This document shows, piece by piece, positions 7,055 through 14,250 of a stretch of 64,000 nucleotides of DNA (positions within the stretch are counted from its first letter, which is position 1; each line of letters begins with the position of its first letter). The stretch comes from Clostridia bacterium. GTDB lineage: Bacteria > Bacillota > Clostridia > Oscillospirales > Acutalibacteraceae. The stretch spans positions 41,412 through 105,411 of the forward strand of contig JAFQGI010000001.1 in NCBI GenBank assembly GCA_017415515.1. The letters run 5' to 3'. Under the pieces are notes generated by a model. That model searched no databases. It saw only the letters and a program-made list of their open reading frames with translations, and had not been told where the DNA came from. A program made the translations under genes and the position numbers.

Positions 7055-7489
7055 ATGATCGAACAAGATACCATTAAACTGTTGAGAGAGTGTGACGCCG
7101 GCATCCAGATGGGGGTGGACTCCATCGACGACGTGCTCAACCGTGTGCGTGCGGAGAAGATGCGGGAGTGCCTGTCCAAATGCAAGAAGGAACATCAGGA
7201 GCTGGACGCGGAGGTGCAGGAGCTGCTGGAAAAATACCGGGACGACGGTAAGGATCCCAATCCCATTGCTAAGGGTATGTCCTGGATGAAGACCAATATG
7301 AAGATGGCGATGGACGAATCCGACGCCACCATCGCCGATTTGATGGTGAGTGGATGCGATATGGGTGTGAAATCCCTGAGCCGCTATCTCAACCAGTATG
7401 CCGCCGCCGACGAGGTGTCCAAGGACATCTGCAAGCGCCTGATTAAGCTGGAGGAAAAACTCAGCAAACAGATGCGGGATTATTTGTAA
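7055..7489 (+). CDS. All-helical protein, possibly ferritin-like, function unknown
   Basis: The 144-residue product looks entirely alpha-helical, with a pattern like a four-helix bundle: residues about 3-30, 33-60 (EHQELDAEVQELLEKY), 78-110 and 112-143. It has no signal peptide or membrane segment. A ferritin-like fold is suggested by the helix pattern and the Met-, Glu- and Asp-rich helices, but I do not see a clear di-iron ExxH pair. The start at 7055 has AAGGAG 8 nt upstream. It is a single-gene unit ending in a strong bidirectional terminator. Confidence 0.6.
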   Translation: MIEQDTIKLLRECDAGIQMGVDSIDDVLNRVRAEKMRECLSKCKKEHQELDAEVQELLEKYRDDGKDPNPIAKGMSWMKTNMKMAMDESDATIADLMVSGCDMGVKSLSRYLNQYAAADEVSKDICKRLIKLEEKLSKQMRDYL

Positions 7490-7491
7490 AG

Positions 7492-7527
7492 AAAACAGCC
7501 GCTACCCGGTCGGGTAGCGGCTGTTTT
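7492..7527. terminator. Bidirectional terminator
   Basis: A 16-bp perfect stem (7492-7507 with 7512-7527) beginning AAAA and ending TTTT serves both the 7055 gene and the convergent nagB operon. Confidence 0.9.
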
Positions 7528-7537
7528 ACGTGTATTC

Positions 7538-8248
7538 TTAATTCTCGCTGAAAATCACGGTCACGTCGGGGTGGAGCTGCAGGATGGAGGCGGGCACCTG
7601 AGGGTCGATGGGACCGAAGAACGCCTTCTCTACGATAGCTTTCTTCTTGGCGCCGTTGGCCACCAGCAGCACTTTCTTTGCCTGCATGATGGACAGCATA
7701 CCCATGGTGATGGCGGTGGTGGGAACCTCCTCCTTGCTGGCGAAGAAGCGGGCGTTGGCCTCGATGGTGGACTCGTCCAGCTTCACCTCGTGGGTGGGGC
7801 CGGTGAAGACGCTGTCCGGCTCGTTAAAGCCGATGTGACCGTCCAGACCGATGCCGAGGAGCTGCAGGTCGATGCCGCCCAGATCCTTGATCATCTCGTC
7901 GTAAGCCTTACCCTCGGCGGCCAGATCGGCGGCACAGCCATTGGGGACGAAGGTCTTAGCCTTGTCGATGTTCACGTGGTTGAACAGGTTATCGTTCATG
8001 AAATAGCGATAGCTCTGGTCGTTGGTGCCGTCCAGACCCACGTACTCGTCCAGATTGACGCTGGTGACGGTGGAGAAGTCAATCTTGCCCGCCTCGTTAT
8101 CGGCGATCAGACGCTTGTAGGTGCCCACGGGGGAGGAGCCGGTAGCCAGACCCAGCACGCAGTTGGGCTTCACCAGAATTTGAGCCGCGATCAGGTCAGC
8201 GGCCTTGTTGCTCAGTTCTTCATAGGTGTTAACAACGATGTATTTCAT
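7538..8248 (-). CDS. nagB: Glucosamine-6-phosphate deaminase
   Basis: This 236-residue protein is NagB throughout: LGLATGSSPVGTYKRL (phosphate loop), NLDEYVGL and GLDGHIGFNEP (catalytic Asp/His region). It interconverts glucosamine-6-phosphate and fructose-6-phosphate plus ammonia in the cytosol. It is the last gene of a minus-strand operon; its ATG overlaps the stop of the acetyltransferase-like gene by one base. It is coupled to GlmM- and GlmU-like enzymes rather than to nagA or a transporter, so it may supply glucosamine-6-phosphate instead of degrading it. That direction is inference. Confidence 0.95.
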   Translation of the reverse strand: MKYIVVNTYEELSNKAADLIAAQILVKPNCVLGLATGSSPVGTYKRLIADNEAGKIDFSTVTSVNLDEYVGLDGTNDQSYRYFMNDNLFNHVNIDKAKTFVPNGCAADLAAEGKAYDEMIKDLGGIDLQLLGIGLDGHIGFNEPDSVFTGPTHEVKLDESTIEANARFFASKEEVPTTAITMGMLSIMQAKKVLLVANGAKKKAIVEKAFFGPIDPQVPASILQLHPDVTVIFSEN

Positions 8249-8919
8249 TACGCATTTTCCTTTCTCTCAACAATGGTATTGGTGGCTTTCACAATGCAGT
8301 CGGCGGGGTAGACGCCTCTCAAGGAGGTCAGGGGATAGATGGTGGTGCGCTTGCCGATGACGGTGCCAGGGTTGATGACGCAGCCGCAGCCGGCGTCGGC
8401 GTAGTCGGCGAGGATGCCGCCGATCTTGCGCAGGCCGGTGACGATATCCTCGTCGCCGTGAATCACCACGGGCTTGCCGTCGGATTTTAGATTGGAGCAG
8501 ATGGAGCCGGCACCCATGTGGGCCTTGTTGCCCAACACGGAGTCGCCCACGTAGTTGTAGTGGGGGCACTGCACCCGATCCAGCAGGATGCAGTTCTTAA
8601 ACTCGCTGGAGTTACCCAGCACGCAGTTTTCGCCGGTGATGACGCTGCCGCGGAGGTAGGCACCGGGACGGATCTCGGTGCCGTGACCGATGATGGCAGG
8701 AGCCTCGATGGTGACGTAGTCGGCGATCTTCACATCTTTACCCACCCACACACCGGGCTTGAGCTCGGTGAAATCGGGTAAGCCCGCCTCGATGAGGGCG
8801 AGGATGTGACCCTTGATCTTGGGGAGCATCTCCCAAGGGTACTCGCAGCTGTCAAACAGATCTTTGAGGTAGGGGACTTGGCAATCGTAAAGGTCGGCGG
8901 TTTTAACCAGCTTATTCAA
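8248..8919 (-). CDS. Stand-alone GlmU-type left-handed beta-helix acyltransferase
   Basis: This protein of 223 residues lacks the nucleotidyltransferase domain of GlmU and consists of a short helical N-terminus (1-50) plus hexapeptide repeats. The acetyltransferase active-site region of GlmU can be aligned: RPGA at 84-87, Lys-108 (SEFKN), His-120 and Tyr-123 (CPHYNYVGD), GAGSICSN at 136-143. This supports N-acetylation of glucosamine-1-phosphate with acetyl-CoA. It overlaps the XRE-GlmM gene by 8 bases and nagB by one, consistent with consecutive steps from glucosamine-6-phosphate to N-acetylglucosamine-1-phosphate. A different acceptor sugar remains possible. Confidence 0.8.
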   Translation of the reverse strand: MNKLVKTADLYDCQVPYLKDLFDSCEYPWEMLPKIKGHILALIEAGLPDFTELKPGVWVGKDVKIADYVTIEAPAIIGHGTEIRPGAYLRGSVITGENCVLGNSSEFKNCILLDRVQCPHYNYVGDSVLGNKAHMGAGSICSNLKSDGKPVVIHGDEDIVTGLRKIGGILADYADAGCGCVINPGTVIGKRTTIYPLTSLRGVYPADCIVKATNTIVERKENA

Positions 8920-10534
8920 CGCAATGACCCCTTTCCTTGATCACGTCGGCGATCATCGCCGCGTATTTCTCGCACAGCTCGGTGGTCTCTGCCTCGATCA
9001 TCACGCGAACGACCGGCTCGGTGCCGCTCTGACGCAGCAGGGAGCGACCGGCGCCGTTGATCATCTCGTCCACCTTCTTCTGAGCCTCCAGCACGGCAGG
9101 ATCGCTCATGGCGGCATTCTTATCCTTGACGCGCAGATTTTTCAGATACTGGGGATACAGCATCACAGGCTCCGCCAGCTTGGAGAGGGACAGCTTGCGA
9201 TCGCACATCTCCTCAGCGATCATGATGGCGGTGAGGATGCCGTCACCGGTGGTGGCGTATTTCTTCATAATGATGTGACCGGACTGCTCACCGCCCAGGC
9301 TGAAATCGTTCTTCTGCATGGACTCGTACACAAAGCGGTCGCCCACCTTGGTCTGATCCACCTCCATACCCGCCTTCTTCAGGCTGGCGAAGAAGCCGCT
9401 GTTGGACATAACGGTGGCTACCACGGTGTTCTTGTTGAGCATACCGCGGTTTTTGAGCCGCATACCCAAGATATACATCATGGCGTCGCCGTCCACCACG
9501 TTGCCGTTTTCGTCCACAGCCAGGCAACGGTCGGCATCGCCGTCAAAGGCAAAGCCCACGTCCAGCTTCTGCTCCTTCACCAGTTCGCACAGCTTCTCCA
9601 TATGGGTGGAGCCGCAGTCACGGTTGCAGTTGAGGCCGTCGGGCTGATCGCCGATGATGACGGTCTGGGCACCCAGGGCGTCAAACACCGCCTTGGCGAT
9701 CATCCAGGAAGCGCCGTTGGCGCAGTCCAGACCGATGCGCAGTTTCTTATAGGAGTTGGAGGCGATGGAGATCAGATAGCCCACGTAGCGGTTACGACCG
9801 GCCACATAATCTACGATACAGCCAATGTGCTCACGCTTAGCCAGGGGCAGGTCGTCGCCCTCGATGCCCAGCGCCTTCAGGTCGCCGTCTAGATAGCACT
9901 CGATGAGGGCGGTGGTGTCGTCGTCCAGCTTTTCGCCGTTCTTGCTGATAACCTTAATGCCGTTGTCGTAGAAGGGATTGTGGCTGGCGGTGATCATAAT
10001 ACCGCAGTCAAACTCGTCGGTGCGGGTCACGAAGGACACGCTGGGGGTGGTGGTGACGTGCAGCATGTGGGCGTCAGCGCCGCTGGCGGTGATGCCCGCC
10101 ACGATGGAGTATTCCAGCATGTAGCTGCTACGGCGGGTGTCTTTACCGATCACGATGCGGGGGCGATAGTTCTCGTCGGTGCAACCCGACAGGGGAGAGC
10201 GGAAATACCAGCCCAGGAAACGACCTACCTTGTAGGCCTGCATAGAGGTCAGGTTGCAGTTGGCCTCACCGCGGAAGCCGTCGGTGCCGAAATACTTGTT
10301 GCGGCAGCCGTTGGAGAGGGGAGCGCGGTCGATCACCTTGCCGTCATCCAGCAGGTCATCGGCGGAAACGCTGAACAGCTTGCAGATCTGCACAACCTTT
10401 TCGATCTGAGGCTGTACCTGATCGGTCTCCCACTTGGAAACCGACTGGCGGGATACGGACAGAGCCTCTGCCAGCGCATCCTGCGACATGCCTGCGGCGT
10501 TGCGCAGGTTGATGAGCTTTTCACCAATAGTCAT
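8912..10534 (-). CDS. glmM: XRE helix-turn-helix domain fused to phosphoglucosamine mutase
   Basis: This single 540-residue frame joins a complete XRE DNA-binding domain (residues 1-65: MSQDALAEALSVSRQSVSKW and VSADDLLDDG) to a complete alpha-D-phosphohexomutase of the GlmM type. The mutase part starts at KYFGTDGFRG (80-89). It has the phosphoserine loop TASHNP (Ser-184), the metal loop DGDADR (331-336) and the sugar loop GEQSGH. The reaction would be glucosamine-6-phosphate to glucosamine-1-phosphate. The start has AGGAGG 5 nt upstream, before the HTH. No stop or internal ribosome site suggests two genes. Several dyads near its own promoter are candidate binding sites. Confidence 0.9.
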   Translation of the reverse strand: MTIGEKLINLRNAAGMSQDALAEALSVSRQSVSKWETDQVQPQIEKVVQICKLFSVSADDLLDDGKVIDRAPLSNGCRNKYFGTDGFRGEANCNLTSMQAYKVGRFLGWYFRSPLSGCTDENYRPRIVIGKDTRRSSYMLEYSIVAGITASGADAHMLHVTTTPSVSFVTRTDEFDCGIMITASHNPFYDNGIKVISKNGEKLDDDTTALIECYLDGDLKALGIEGDDLPLAKREHIGCIVDYVAGRNRYVGYLISIASNSYKKLRIGLDCANGASWMIAKAVFDALGAQTVIIGDQPDGLNCNRDCGSTHMEKLCELVKEQKLDVGFAFDGDADRCLAVDENGNVVDGDAMMYILGMRLKNRGMLNKNTVVATVMSNSGFFASLKKAGMEVDQTKVGDRFVYESMQKNDFSLGGEQSGHIIMKKYATTGDGILTAIMIAEEMCDRKLSLSKLAEPVMLYPQYLKNLRVKDKNAAMSDPAVLEAQKKVDEMINGAGRSLLRQSGTEPVVRVMIEAETTELCEKYAAMIADVIKERGHCVE

Positions 10535-10566
10535 AGTGTCCTCCTATATGATTTATTTGAACATGG

Positions 10567-10664
10567 TATACAATGTATATGTGCTTTCGCACACCTGTAC
10601 CATCATACACCTGTTTTTTGCGAATTGCAAGAGGAAAATGCTACTTTTCGCAACTTTTGGTTGC
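10567..10664 (-). promoter_or_regulatory. Promoter and dyad cluster of the XRE-glmM operon
   Basis: On the minus strand TTGCAA (10630-10625), 17 nt, TATGAT (10607-10602). Dyads lie at 10650-10664 (GCAAC-N5-GTTGC), at 10618-10630 (TTGC-N5-GCAA, overlapping the -35 box) and in the leader at 10567-10579 (TATACA-N-TGTATA). The leader also holds a small GAAA-loop hairpin (10581-10596). These are candidate operators for the fused XRE domain. In 10665-10772 I see nothing else. Confidence 0.6.
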
Positions 10665-10772
10665 AAATTTATGAATTATTTTGCTATTTGAGAGGAAATG
10701 TGAACAGTTTTTAAACAAAAACGGAAAGTTTTGTTGGCAGGATGGAGAGGACGGTCGGGATGTAAACTTTTC

Positions 10773-10801
10773 TTGCATTTTCCCATGCGATATGGTAAAA
10801 T
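10773..10801 (+). promoter_or_regulatory. Sigma-A promoter of the leader RNA / lipoprotein gene
   Basis: TTGCAT (10773-10778), 17-nt spacer, TAAAAT (10796-10801). Initiation near 10808 coincides with the first base of the leader's closing stem. Confidence 0.65.
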
Positions 10802-10806
10802 ATGCT

Positions 10807-10965
10807 TGCGACACATCTTAATATTTAGCTACATTAGGTGCATTTTTCTATGGTAAAAATGCATCCTCTTGTTTTTGCACCTAACGTGGCGTAAAAAGAT
10901 GTGTCGCAGCATTTGAGGCTATGCATTTTTCGGTGCGTAGCTTCGGCTGCGCACTTTTTTATTTT
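10807..10965 (+). promoter_or_regulatory. Structured 5' leader with terminator and alternative pairing (riboswitch-like candidate)
   Basis: A 13-bp perfect stem (10807-10819 with 10896-10908) encloses a second 9-bp perfect stem (10834-10842 with 10876-10884). The strand 10837-10847 can instead pair with 10855-10866. After the closing stem comes a 9-bp hairpin with TTCG loop (10933-10941 with 10946-10954) and a T6ATTTT tract, an intrinsic terminator ending just before the ribosome site at 10966. Bases 10918-10924 can pair with 10935-10941, which would open the terminator. I cannot match it to a known riboswitch or T-box consensus. Confidence 0.6.
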
Positions 10966-10978
10966 AGGAGGAAGAGAA

Positions 10979-12184
10979 ATGAAAAGGGCAAGAAAATTGT
11001 TGGCGTTTGTATTGGCTATGGTGATGTTGTGGGTATTGACAGCTTGTGGGGTCGGGGATTCTTCTGATGGCAAAAAAGAAAAGAGTAGGGAGAATACCAC
11101 AACGACAACGAAGGTTGCCGATAATTCTGAAAACAGCAACGATACCGATACTGACGAGGTTGAGCATACCGGCAAGAAAATTGAGGGACCTTTCTGTGGT
11201 GCATCCGTGTTTTCAGAGGGTCTTGCTTTTGTGGCGGTAGACAAAAATAAAACGTATTGCATCAATAAGGAAGGCTATATCGTTTTTGAGTTGGATATGA
11301 GACTGTATGGCATTCATGGCGAAATTGATGAAGTGTTTCATAATGGTGTGGCTATCTTGAATAACGGCGCGTATGTGTGTGATAAAATGGGGAGGTTGAC
11401 CAGCGCGGAAGATTTGGGTGTGACGACATTCTATGATGATGCTCTTGCTGGAGGTTATATTTTGGCTGATAAGATAACCGCCAGTTTCGATTCCACCAAA
11501 AAAGAAGTGGGTGTGTTGAACACTTCGCTTGAATGGGTGGTGGAGCCTAACGAGGAGTTATACAATCAAATTGGTGAGCACCTCACATGGGCAATGAATC
11601 GGACACACTATTACTACAATGATTATCTGTGTATTAGAGAAATGTTCGAGGATGCATCTGTGGGTTACTTGAACCTAAAAACCGGTGAATTTGTCACGGA
11701 AGCGCCTTTTGAGATCCCATCTCATGGGTGGGTTGTGTACACGGACGAAACGTATCGCATTGGCCAAGAAACGATTGTGTTGGATATGAGTCATCACACC
11801 AACGTGTCGGAAATTCACCCGTTTGATAAGGGGCTTGCGTGTGTTGAATTTCACAATTCAGACGCAAACACTTATTATTTCACTATGATCAATGAAAAAG
11901 GCGAATTTTTGTTTGAGCCGGTTGCTTTGGACATACAGGAATCGGTTAAAACCGTTAATTATGACGGAAAGGATACCGTTTTGATCACTCTTGGATCTTT
12001 GAGCGATCAAATGGCGTTGTGTTATAATCTTAAAGGTGAGTTGCTGGGGAAAAAACAGATAGAAGATTCGTTTGACAGCTACTATTTTTATTATGCGGAA
12101 GATGTTGTGATGTGGATAGATTCCCATGGTATGGTCGGTAGTGACATTGTGTTTTTGAATACCGATTTTACGCCTTGTTGGTGA
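10979..12184 (+). CDS. Lipoprotein with WG-repeat-like domain
   Basis: This 401-residue protein starts with a lipoprotein signal peptide (residues 1-24, lipobox LTAC) and a Ser/Thr/Asp-rich linker to about 65. The rest looks like diverged WG beta-propeller repeats: SVFSEGLAFVAVDKNKTYCI, then NKEGYIVFEL, FHNGVAILNNGAYVCDKMG and later FDKGLACVEFHN...INEKGEFLFEP. It should sit on the outer face of the membrane. Function is unknown; WG-repeat lipoproteins are common in Clostridia. The ATG at 10979 follows TTTTAGGAGGAAG directly after the leader terminator, so expression is probably decided by read-through. Confidence 0.8.
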   Translation: MKRARKLLAFVLAMVMLWVLTACGVGDSSDGKKEKSRENTTTTTKVADNSENSNDTDTDEVEHTGKKIEGPFCGASVFSEGLAFVAVDKNKTYCINKEGYIVFELDMRLYGIHGEIDEVFHNGVAILNNGAYVCDKMGRLTSAEDLGVTTFYDDALAGGYILADKITASFDSTKKEVGVLNTSLEWVVEPNEELYNQIGEHLTWAMNRTHYYYNDYLCIREMFEDASVGYLNLKTGEFVTEAPFEIPSHGWVVYTDETYRIGQETIVLDMSHHTNVSEIHPFDKGLACVEFHNSDANTYYFTMINEKGEFLFEPVALDIQESVKTVNYDGKDTVLITLGSLSDQMALCYNLKGELLGKKQIEDSFDSYYFYYAEDVVMWIDSHGMVGSDIVFLNTDFTPCW

Positions 12185-12193
12185 GATAGAAAA

Positions 12194-12230
12194 CACAAAA
12201 GACCGACCATCGAGGTCGGTCTTTTGTGAT
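12194..12230 (+). terminator. Rho-independent terminator
   Basis: A 15-bp perfect stem (12194-12208 with 12214-12228) containing A4/T4 ends the lipoprotein gene. Confidence 0.8.
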
Positions 12231-12351
12231 GACTCGGCTCAGAACTCCGATTTTGACAAGGGGAGCCCCAGCACAACCATAGGCTGTCACCGTTGTCAAA
12301 ATCTAAGAAATTCGTCCGTGGGACGAATTTCACGAGTTCAGAGCCTGAGTC
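12231..12351. repeat. Compact element with three nested inverted repeats
   Basis: The outer arms 12231-12247 and 12334-12351 are complementary except for one inserted base and one mismatch. Inside are an 11-bp perfect pair (12249-12259 with 12293-12303) and an 11-bp perfect hairpin with GTG loop (12307-12317 with 12321-12331), which together form a three-way junction. It lies between two terminators, so neither neighbour should transcribe it. It may be a small mobile repeat or a cruciform site. There is no open reading frame of note. Confidence 0.6.
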
Positions 12352-12356
12352 AATCC

Positions 12357-12399
12357 GCAAAAAGAAATCGGACACCCGATTGGGTGTCCGTTTTCTTTT
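12357..12399. terminator. Terminator of the tRNA-Gly gene
   Basis: A 9-bp GC-rich stem (12369-12377 with 12382-12390) is flanked by AAAAAGAAAT and TTTTCTTTTT, so it can act on both strands. It starts right after the CCA end of the minus-strand tRNA. Confidence 0.8.
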
Positions 12400-12475
12400 T
12401 GGAGCGGATGACGAGGCTCGAACTCGCTACCTCCACCTTGGCAAGGTGGCGCTCTACCAGATGAGCTACATCCGC
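12400..12475 (-). tRNA. tRNA-Gly (anticodon GCC)
   Basis: A 76-nt cloverleaf on the minus strand. The acceptor stem is GCGGATG/CATCCGC, the D-arm is GCTC...GAGC, the anticodon stem CCACC/GGTGG has loop TTGCCAA (anticodon GCC at 12442-12440), and the T-loop is GTTCGAGCC. The 3' CCA is encoded (12402-12400). Discriminator base is U. Confidence 0.95.
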
Positions 12476-12495
12476 ATATCTCTGCAACGAGGGGT

Positions 12496-12524
12496 ATTAT
12501 AGCAAACCAATTTCGGCTTGTCAA
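12496..12524 (-). promoter_or_regulatory. Consensus sigma-A promoter of tRNA-Gly
   Basis: On the minus strand TTGACA (12524-12519), exactly 17 nt, TATAAT (12501-12496): a perfect consensus promoter about 20 nt upstream of the tRNA. Confidence 0.9.
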
Positions 12525-12559
12525 TAGAAAAACCGAAAATAATTCGAAAAAATTTCTCG

Positions 12560-12775
12560 TTACAGAACAAAATCCTCCGGCTTATACTTCTGCAAGCGGG
12601 GCTGACGGAATGGGATGCGCTTGAGGGGGTCATAGCGGAACTTGCGGCACTTGTGATACATCGGCACGATACCGCGGCGAGAGCACAGCATCACCCGACC
12701 ATCGGTGGCACGGCGAGCACTCTGGCAATATTCACAGCAGGGCTGTATGTTGTTGCCGTACAGTTTGCGGCGCAT
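12560..12775 (-). CDS. Small cysteine-rich protein, probable zinc-binding
   Basis: This 71-residue protein has cysteines at 13, 14, 17, 31 and 43 (QPCCEYC, MLCSRRG, YHKCRKF), a spacing suited to one zinc site, and a basic, proline-rich C-terminus (KRIPFRQPRLQKYKPEDF). I believe it belongs to a conserved Clostridia family without assigned function. The ATG at 12775 follows GGGAGG. It lies downstream of ylbJ on the same strand but also has its own candidate promoter. Confidence 0.7.
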   Translation of the reverse strand: MRRKLYGNNIQPCCEYCQSARRATDGRVMLCSRRGIVPMYHKCRKFRYDPLKRIPFRQPRLQKYKPEDFVL

Positions 12776-12807
12776 GGCGAATCCCTCCCTTTCGGTTGAT
12801 TTACACC

Positions 12808-12836
12808 AGTATACCACACCTTATGACACATTTCCA
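12808..12836 (-). promoter_or_regulatory. Candidate promoter of the cysteine-rich small gene
   Basis: On the minus strand TGGAAA (12836-12831), 17 nt, TATACT (12813-12808) preceded by TGG. It overlaps the 3' end of ylbJ. Confidence 0.45.
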
Positions 12837-13924
12837 GTCTTTTTTTCAGAAAAGTTGGAAAAACACAACATAGCCAGAAAACTGAGCAATAAAAGCATCA
12901 AGGTGGCCGCCACCGACACGGAATAAGGCACCACGGCGGTAGTGCTGTTCAGGGTGGATCGGTGGATAGGGAATAGAGCGAACAAAGCCATGGCCAAGCC
13001 GCCGCTGAGGACGCCGTGGAGCAATCGCCACCGCCAAAAGCGAAAGCCGACGATGCGCTCCTGCGGTAGGACGGCGGCTAATTGCCCCTGCACCGATAAT
13101 CCGCCCCAACTGAGGGCAAGGCTCAGCCACAGCGGCATGAGCGTACCGCCGCCGGCCAAGGCGATACAGCCGCAACTGACCTCAGTGATTGCGGCTAATA
13201 TTGAGGAAATGGTGGTTGCGTTCGCTTTGAATAGCGAGGCCAAACCTCGTGCCAGTCCGCACCCTTCCGCCAAAGCCAGCCCCGCCGCCGCCAGCACCAC
13301 AAAGCCGCACATGGTCAGCAGAGAAGCACAGGTGTCGCTGACGATTTGCGCCATCGGTTTACGTGGTGGCAGAGGGGGTTGTGCCGTTTGGCGTATACGG
13401 CGTTTTCCGCGGCCCAAGACGATACCCAACGCGAGGGAAACCGCGATTTGAGCCGTATACAGCAGCCAACCGGCTTGCACACTGCCCAATAACCCTGCTC
13501 CCACCGTGCTGACGATGAACCCCGGACCGCCGTTAACACAAAAGGCGGTCATTCGCCGCGTTTCCTCCTCGGTGATTTGTCCTCTTTCCCGTAATTGGGC
13601 GATGGCGATAGCCCCTGCCGGATAGCCCCCCACAAAGCTGAGCAAAATCGCCGTCCCACAGCAACCCGGCAACCCAAATAAACGGTGGGTGACAGCGGCG
13701 ATCCATCGCCCCGGTTGACGGCATATGGGGGAATTGGCTAACACCCCTGCCAGCAACATGAACGGATAGAGGGTGGGGATGATGACGGTGGAGCAGATAG
13801 AGAGTCCGCGGCTGATACCGGTTGCCATGGCATTGGGATAGTGGAGCAACAGCAGACAGATCGCCGTCAATGCCGCGATGTAACTCCAATCGGTGAAGGT
13901 TTTCTTTTTCACGGTCACATACAC
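12821..13924 (-). CDS. ylbJ: Sporulation integral membrane protein YlbJ
   Basis: This 367-residue polytopic protein carries the nucleoside-recognition/gate domain repeated twice, with signature stretches STVIIPTLYPFMLLAG, LSFVGGYPAGA, FCVNGGPGFIVSTVG and, in the second half, LAAITEVSCGCIALAG. In Bacillus, YlbJ is a mother-cell (SigE) protein needed for the spore coat/cortex stage. The start is a GTG at 13924 with GGGGG 8 nt upstream. It diverges from yqfC, and a SigE-like promoter lies in between, supporting the sporulation assignment. Confidence 0.9.
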   Translation of the reverse strand: MYVTVKKKTFTDWSYIAALTAICLLLLHYPNAMATGISRGLSICSTVIIPTLYPFMLLAGVLANSPICRQPGRWIAAVTHRLFGLPGCCGTAILLSFVGGYPAGAIAIAQLRERGQITEEETRRMTAFCVNGGPGFIVSTVGAGLLGSVQAGWLLYTAQIAVSLALGIVLGRGKRRIRQTAQPPLPPRKPMAQIVSDTCASLLTMCGFVVLAAAGLALAEGCGLARGLASLFKANATTISSILAAITEVSCGCIALAGGGTLMPLWLSLALSWGGLSVQGQLAAVLPQERIVGFRFWRWRLLHGVLSGGLAMALFALFPIHRSTLNSTTAVVPYSVSVAATLMLLLLSFLAMLCFSNFSEKKTGNVS

Positions 13925-13943
13925 AGGTATTCCCCCTTGTTGT

Positions 13944-13970
13944 ATTGTATGAGTGGACTATGACGGCTAT
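13944..13970 (-). promoter_or_regulatory. SigE-type sporulation promoter of ylbJ
   Basis: On the minus strand ATA (13970-13968), 16 nt, CATACAAT (13951-13944), matching the ATA-N16-18-CATACANT pattern of Bacillus SigE promoters. It sits 20 nt before the ylbJ GTG. Confidence 0.7.
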
Positions 13971-13984
13971 GCCTTGCATACATT
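13959..13984 (+). promoter_or_regulatory. Possible SigE-type promoter of yqfC-yqfD
   Basis: CATACATT at 13977-13984 matches the SigE -10; the -35 position, 16 nt upstream, reads CTA instead of ATA. It overlaps the divergent ylbJ promoter. The yqfCD genes are SigE-controlled in Bacillus. Confidence 0.45.
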
Positions 13985-14005
13985 GTGACGATAGGAGTGA
14001 ACACA

Positions 14006-14248
14006 ATGGCGAAACGGGAATGGTGGTCTCGCATGAGCAACTTTTTTATGGAGGTAGAGGGCGATAAACGCATCGTACTCTCCGGCTGTCAAGGAATTTG
14101 CACCTATACGGAGGAGTGCATTGCATTGCGCACACCTTTTGGGGTGGTGTCGCTGTACGGGCAGGATATGGAGATGGGATGTATGACGGCAGAGGGAGCC
14201 ACCGTCACGGGGAAAATACAGCGTATTGAATTTGGGGAGGAAGCATAG
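14006..14248 (+). CDS. yqfC: Sporulation protein YqfC (YabP/YqfC family)
   Basis: This 80-residue protein has the YabP/YqfC form: a short charged N-terminus, then beta-strands around VLSGCQGICTYTEECIALRT and GVVSLYGQDMEMGCMTAEGA. Its partner yqfD starts two bases after its stop, the usual Firmicutes arrangement. ATG 14006 follows AGGAGTG. It acts in the mother cell during sporulation; the exact role is unresolved. The protein is slightly shorter than Bacillus YqfC. Confidence 0.9.
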   Translation: MAKREWWSRMSNFFMEVEGDKRIVLSGCQGICTYTEECIALRTPFGVVSLYGQDMEMGCMTAEGATVTGKIQRIEFGEEA

Positions 14249-14250
14249 GT

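Noticed and set aside
10807-10965. T-box leader
   Set aside because: AACGTGGCG at 10883-10891 looks a little like the T-box motif, but the conserved sequence, specifier loop and downstream aminoacyl-tRNA or amino-acid gene are missing.
12231-12351. 6S RNA or SRP RNA gene
   Set aside because: Size and structure do not match: no long hairpin with a central bubble, and no SRP domain IV GGAA-containing loop.
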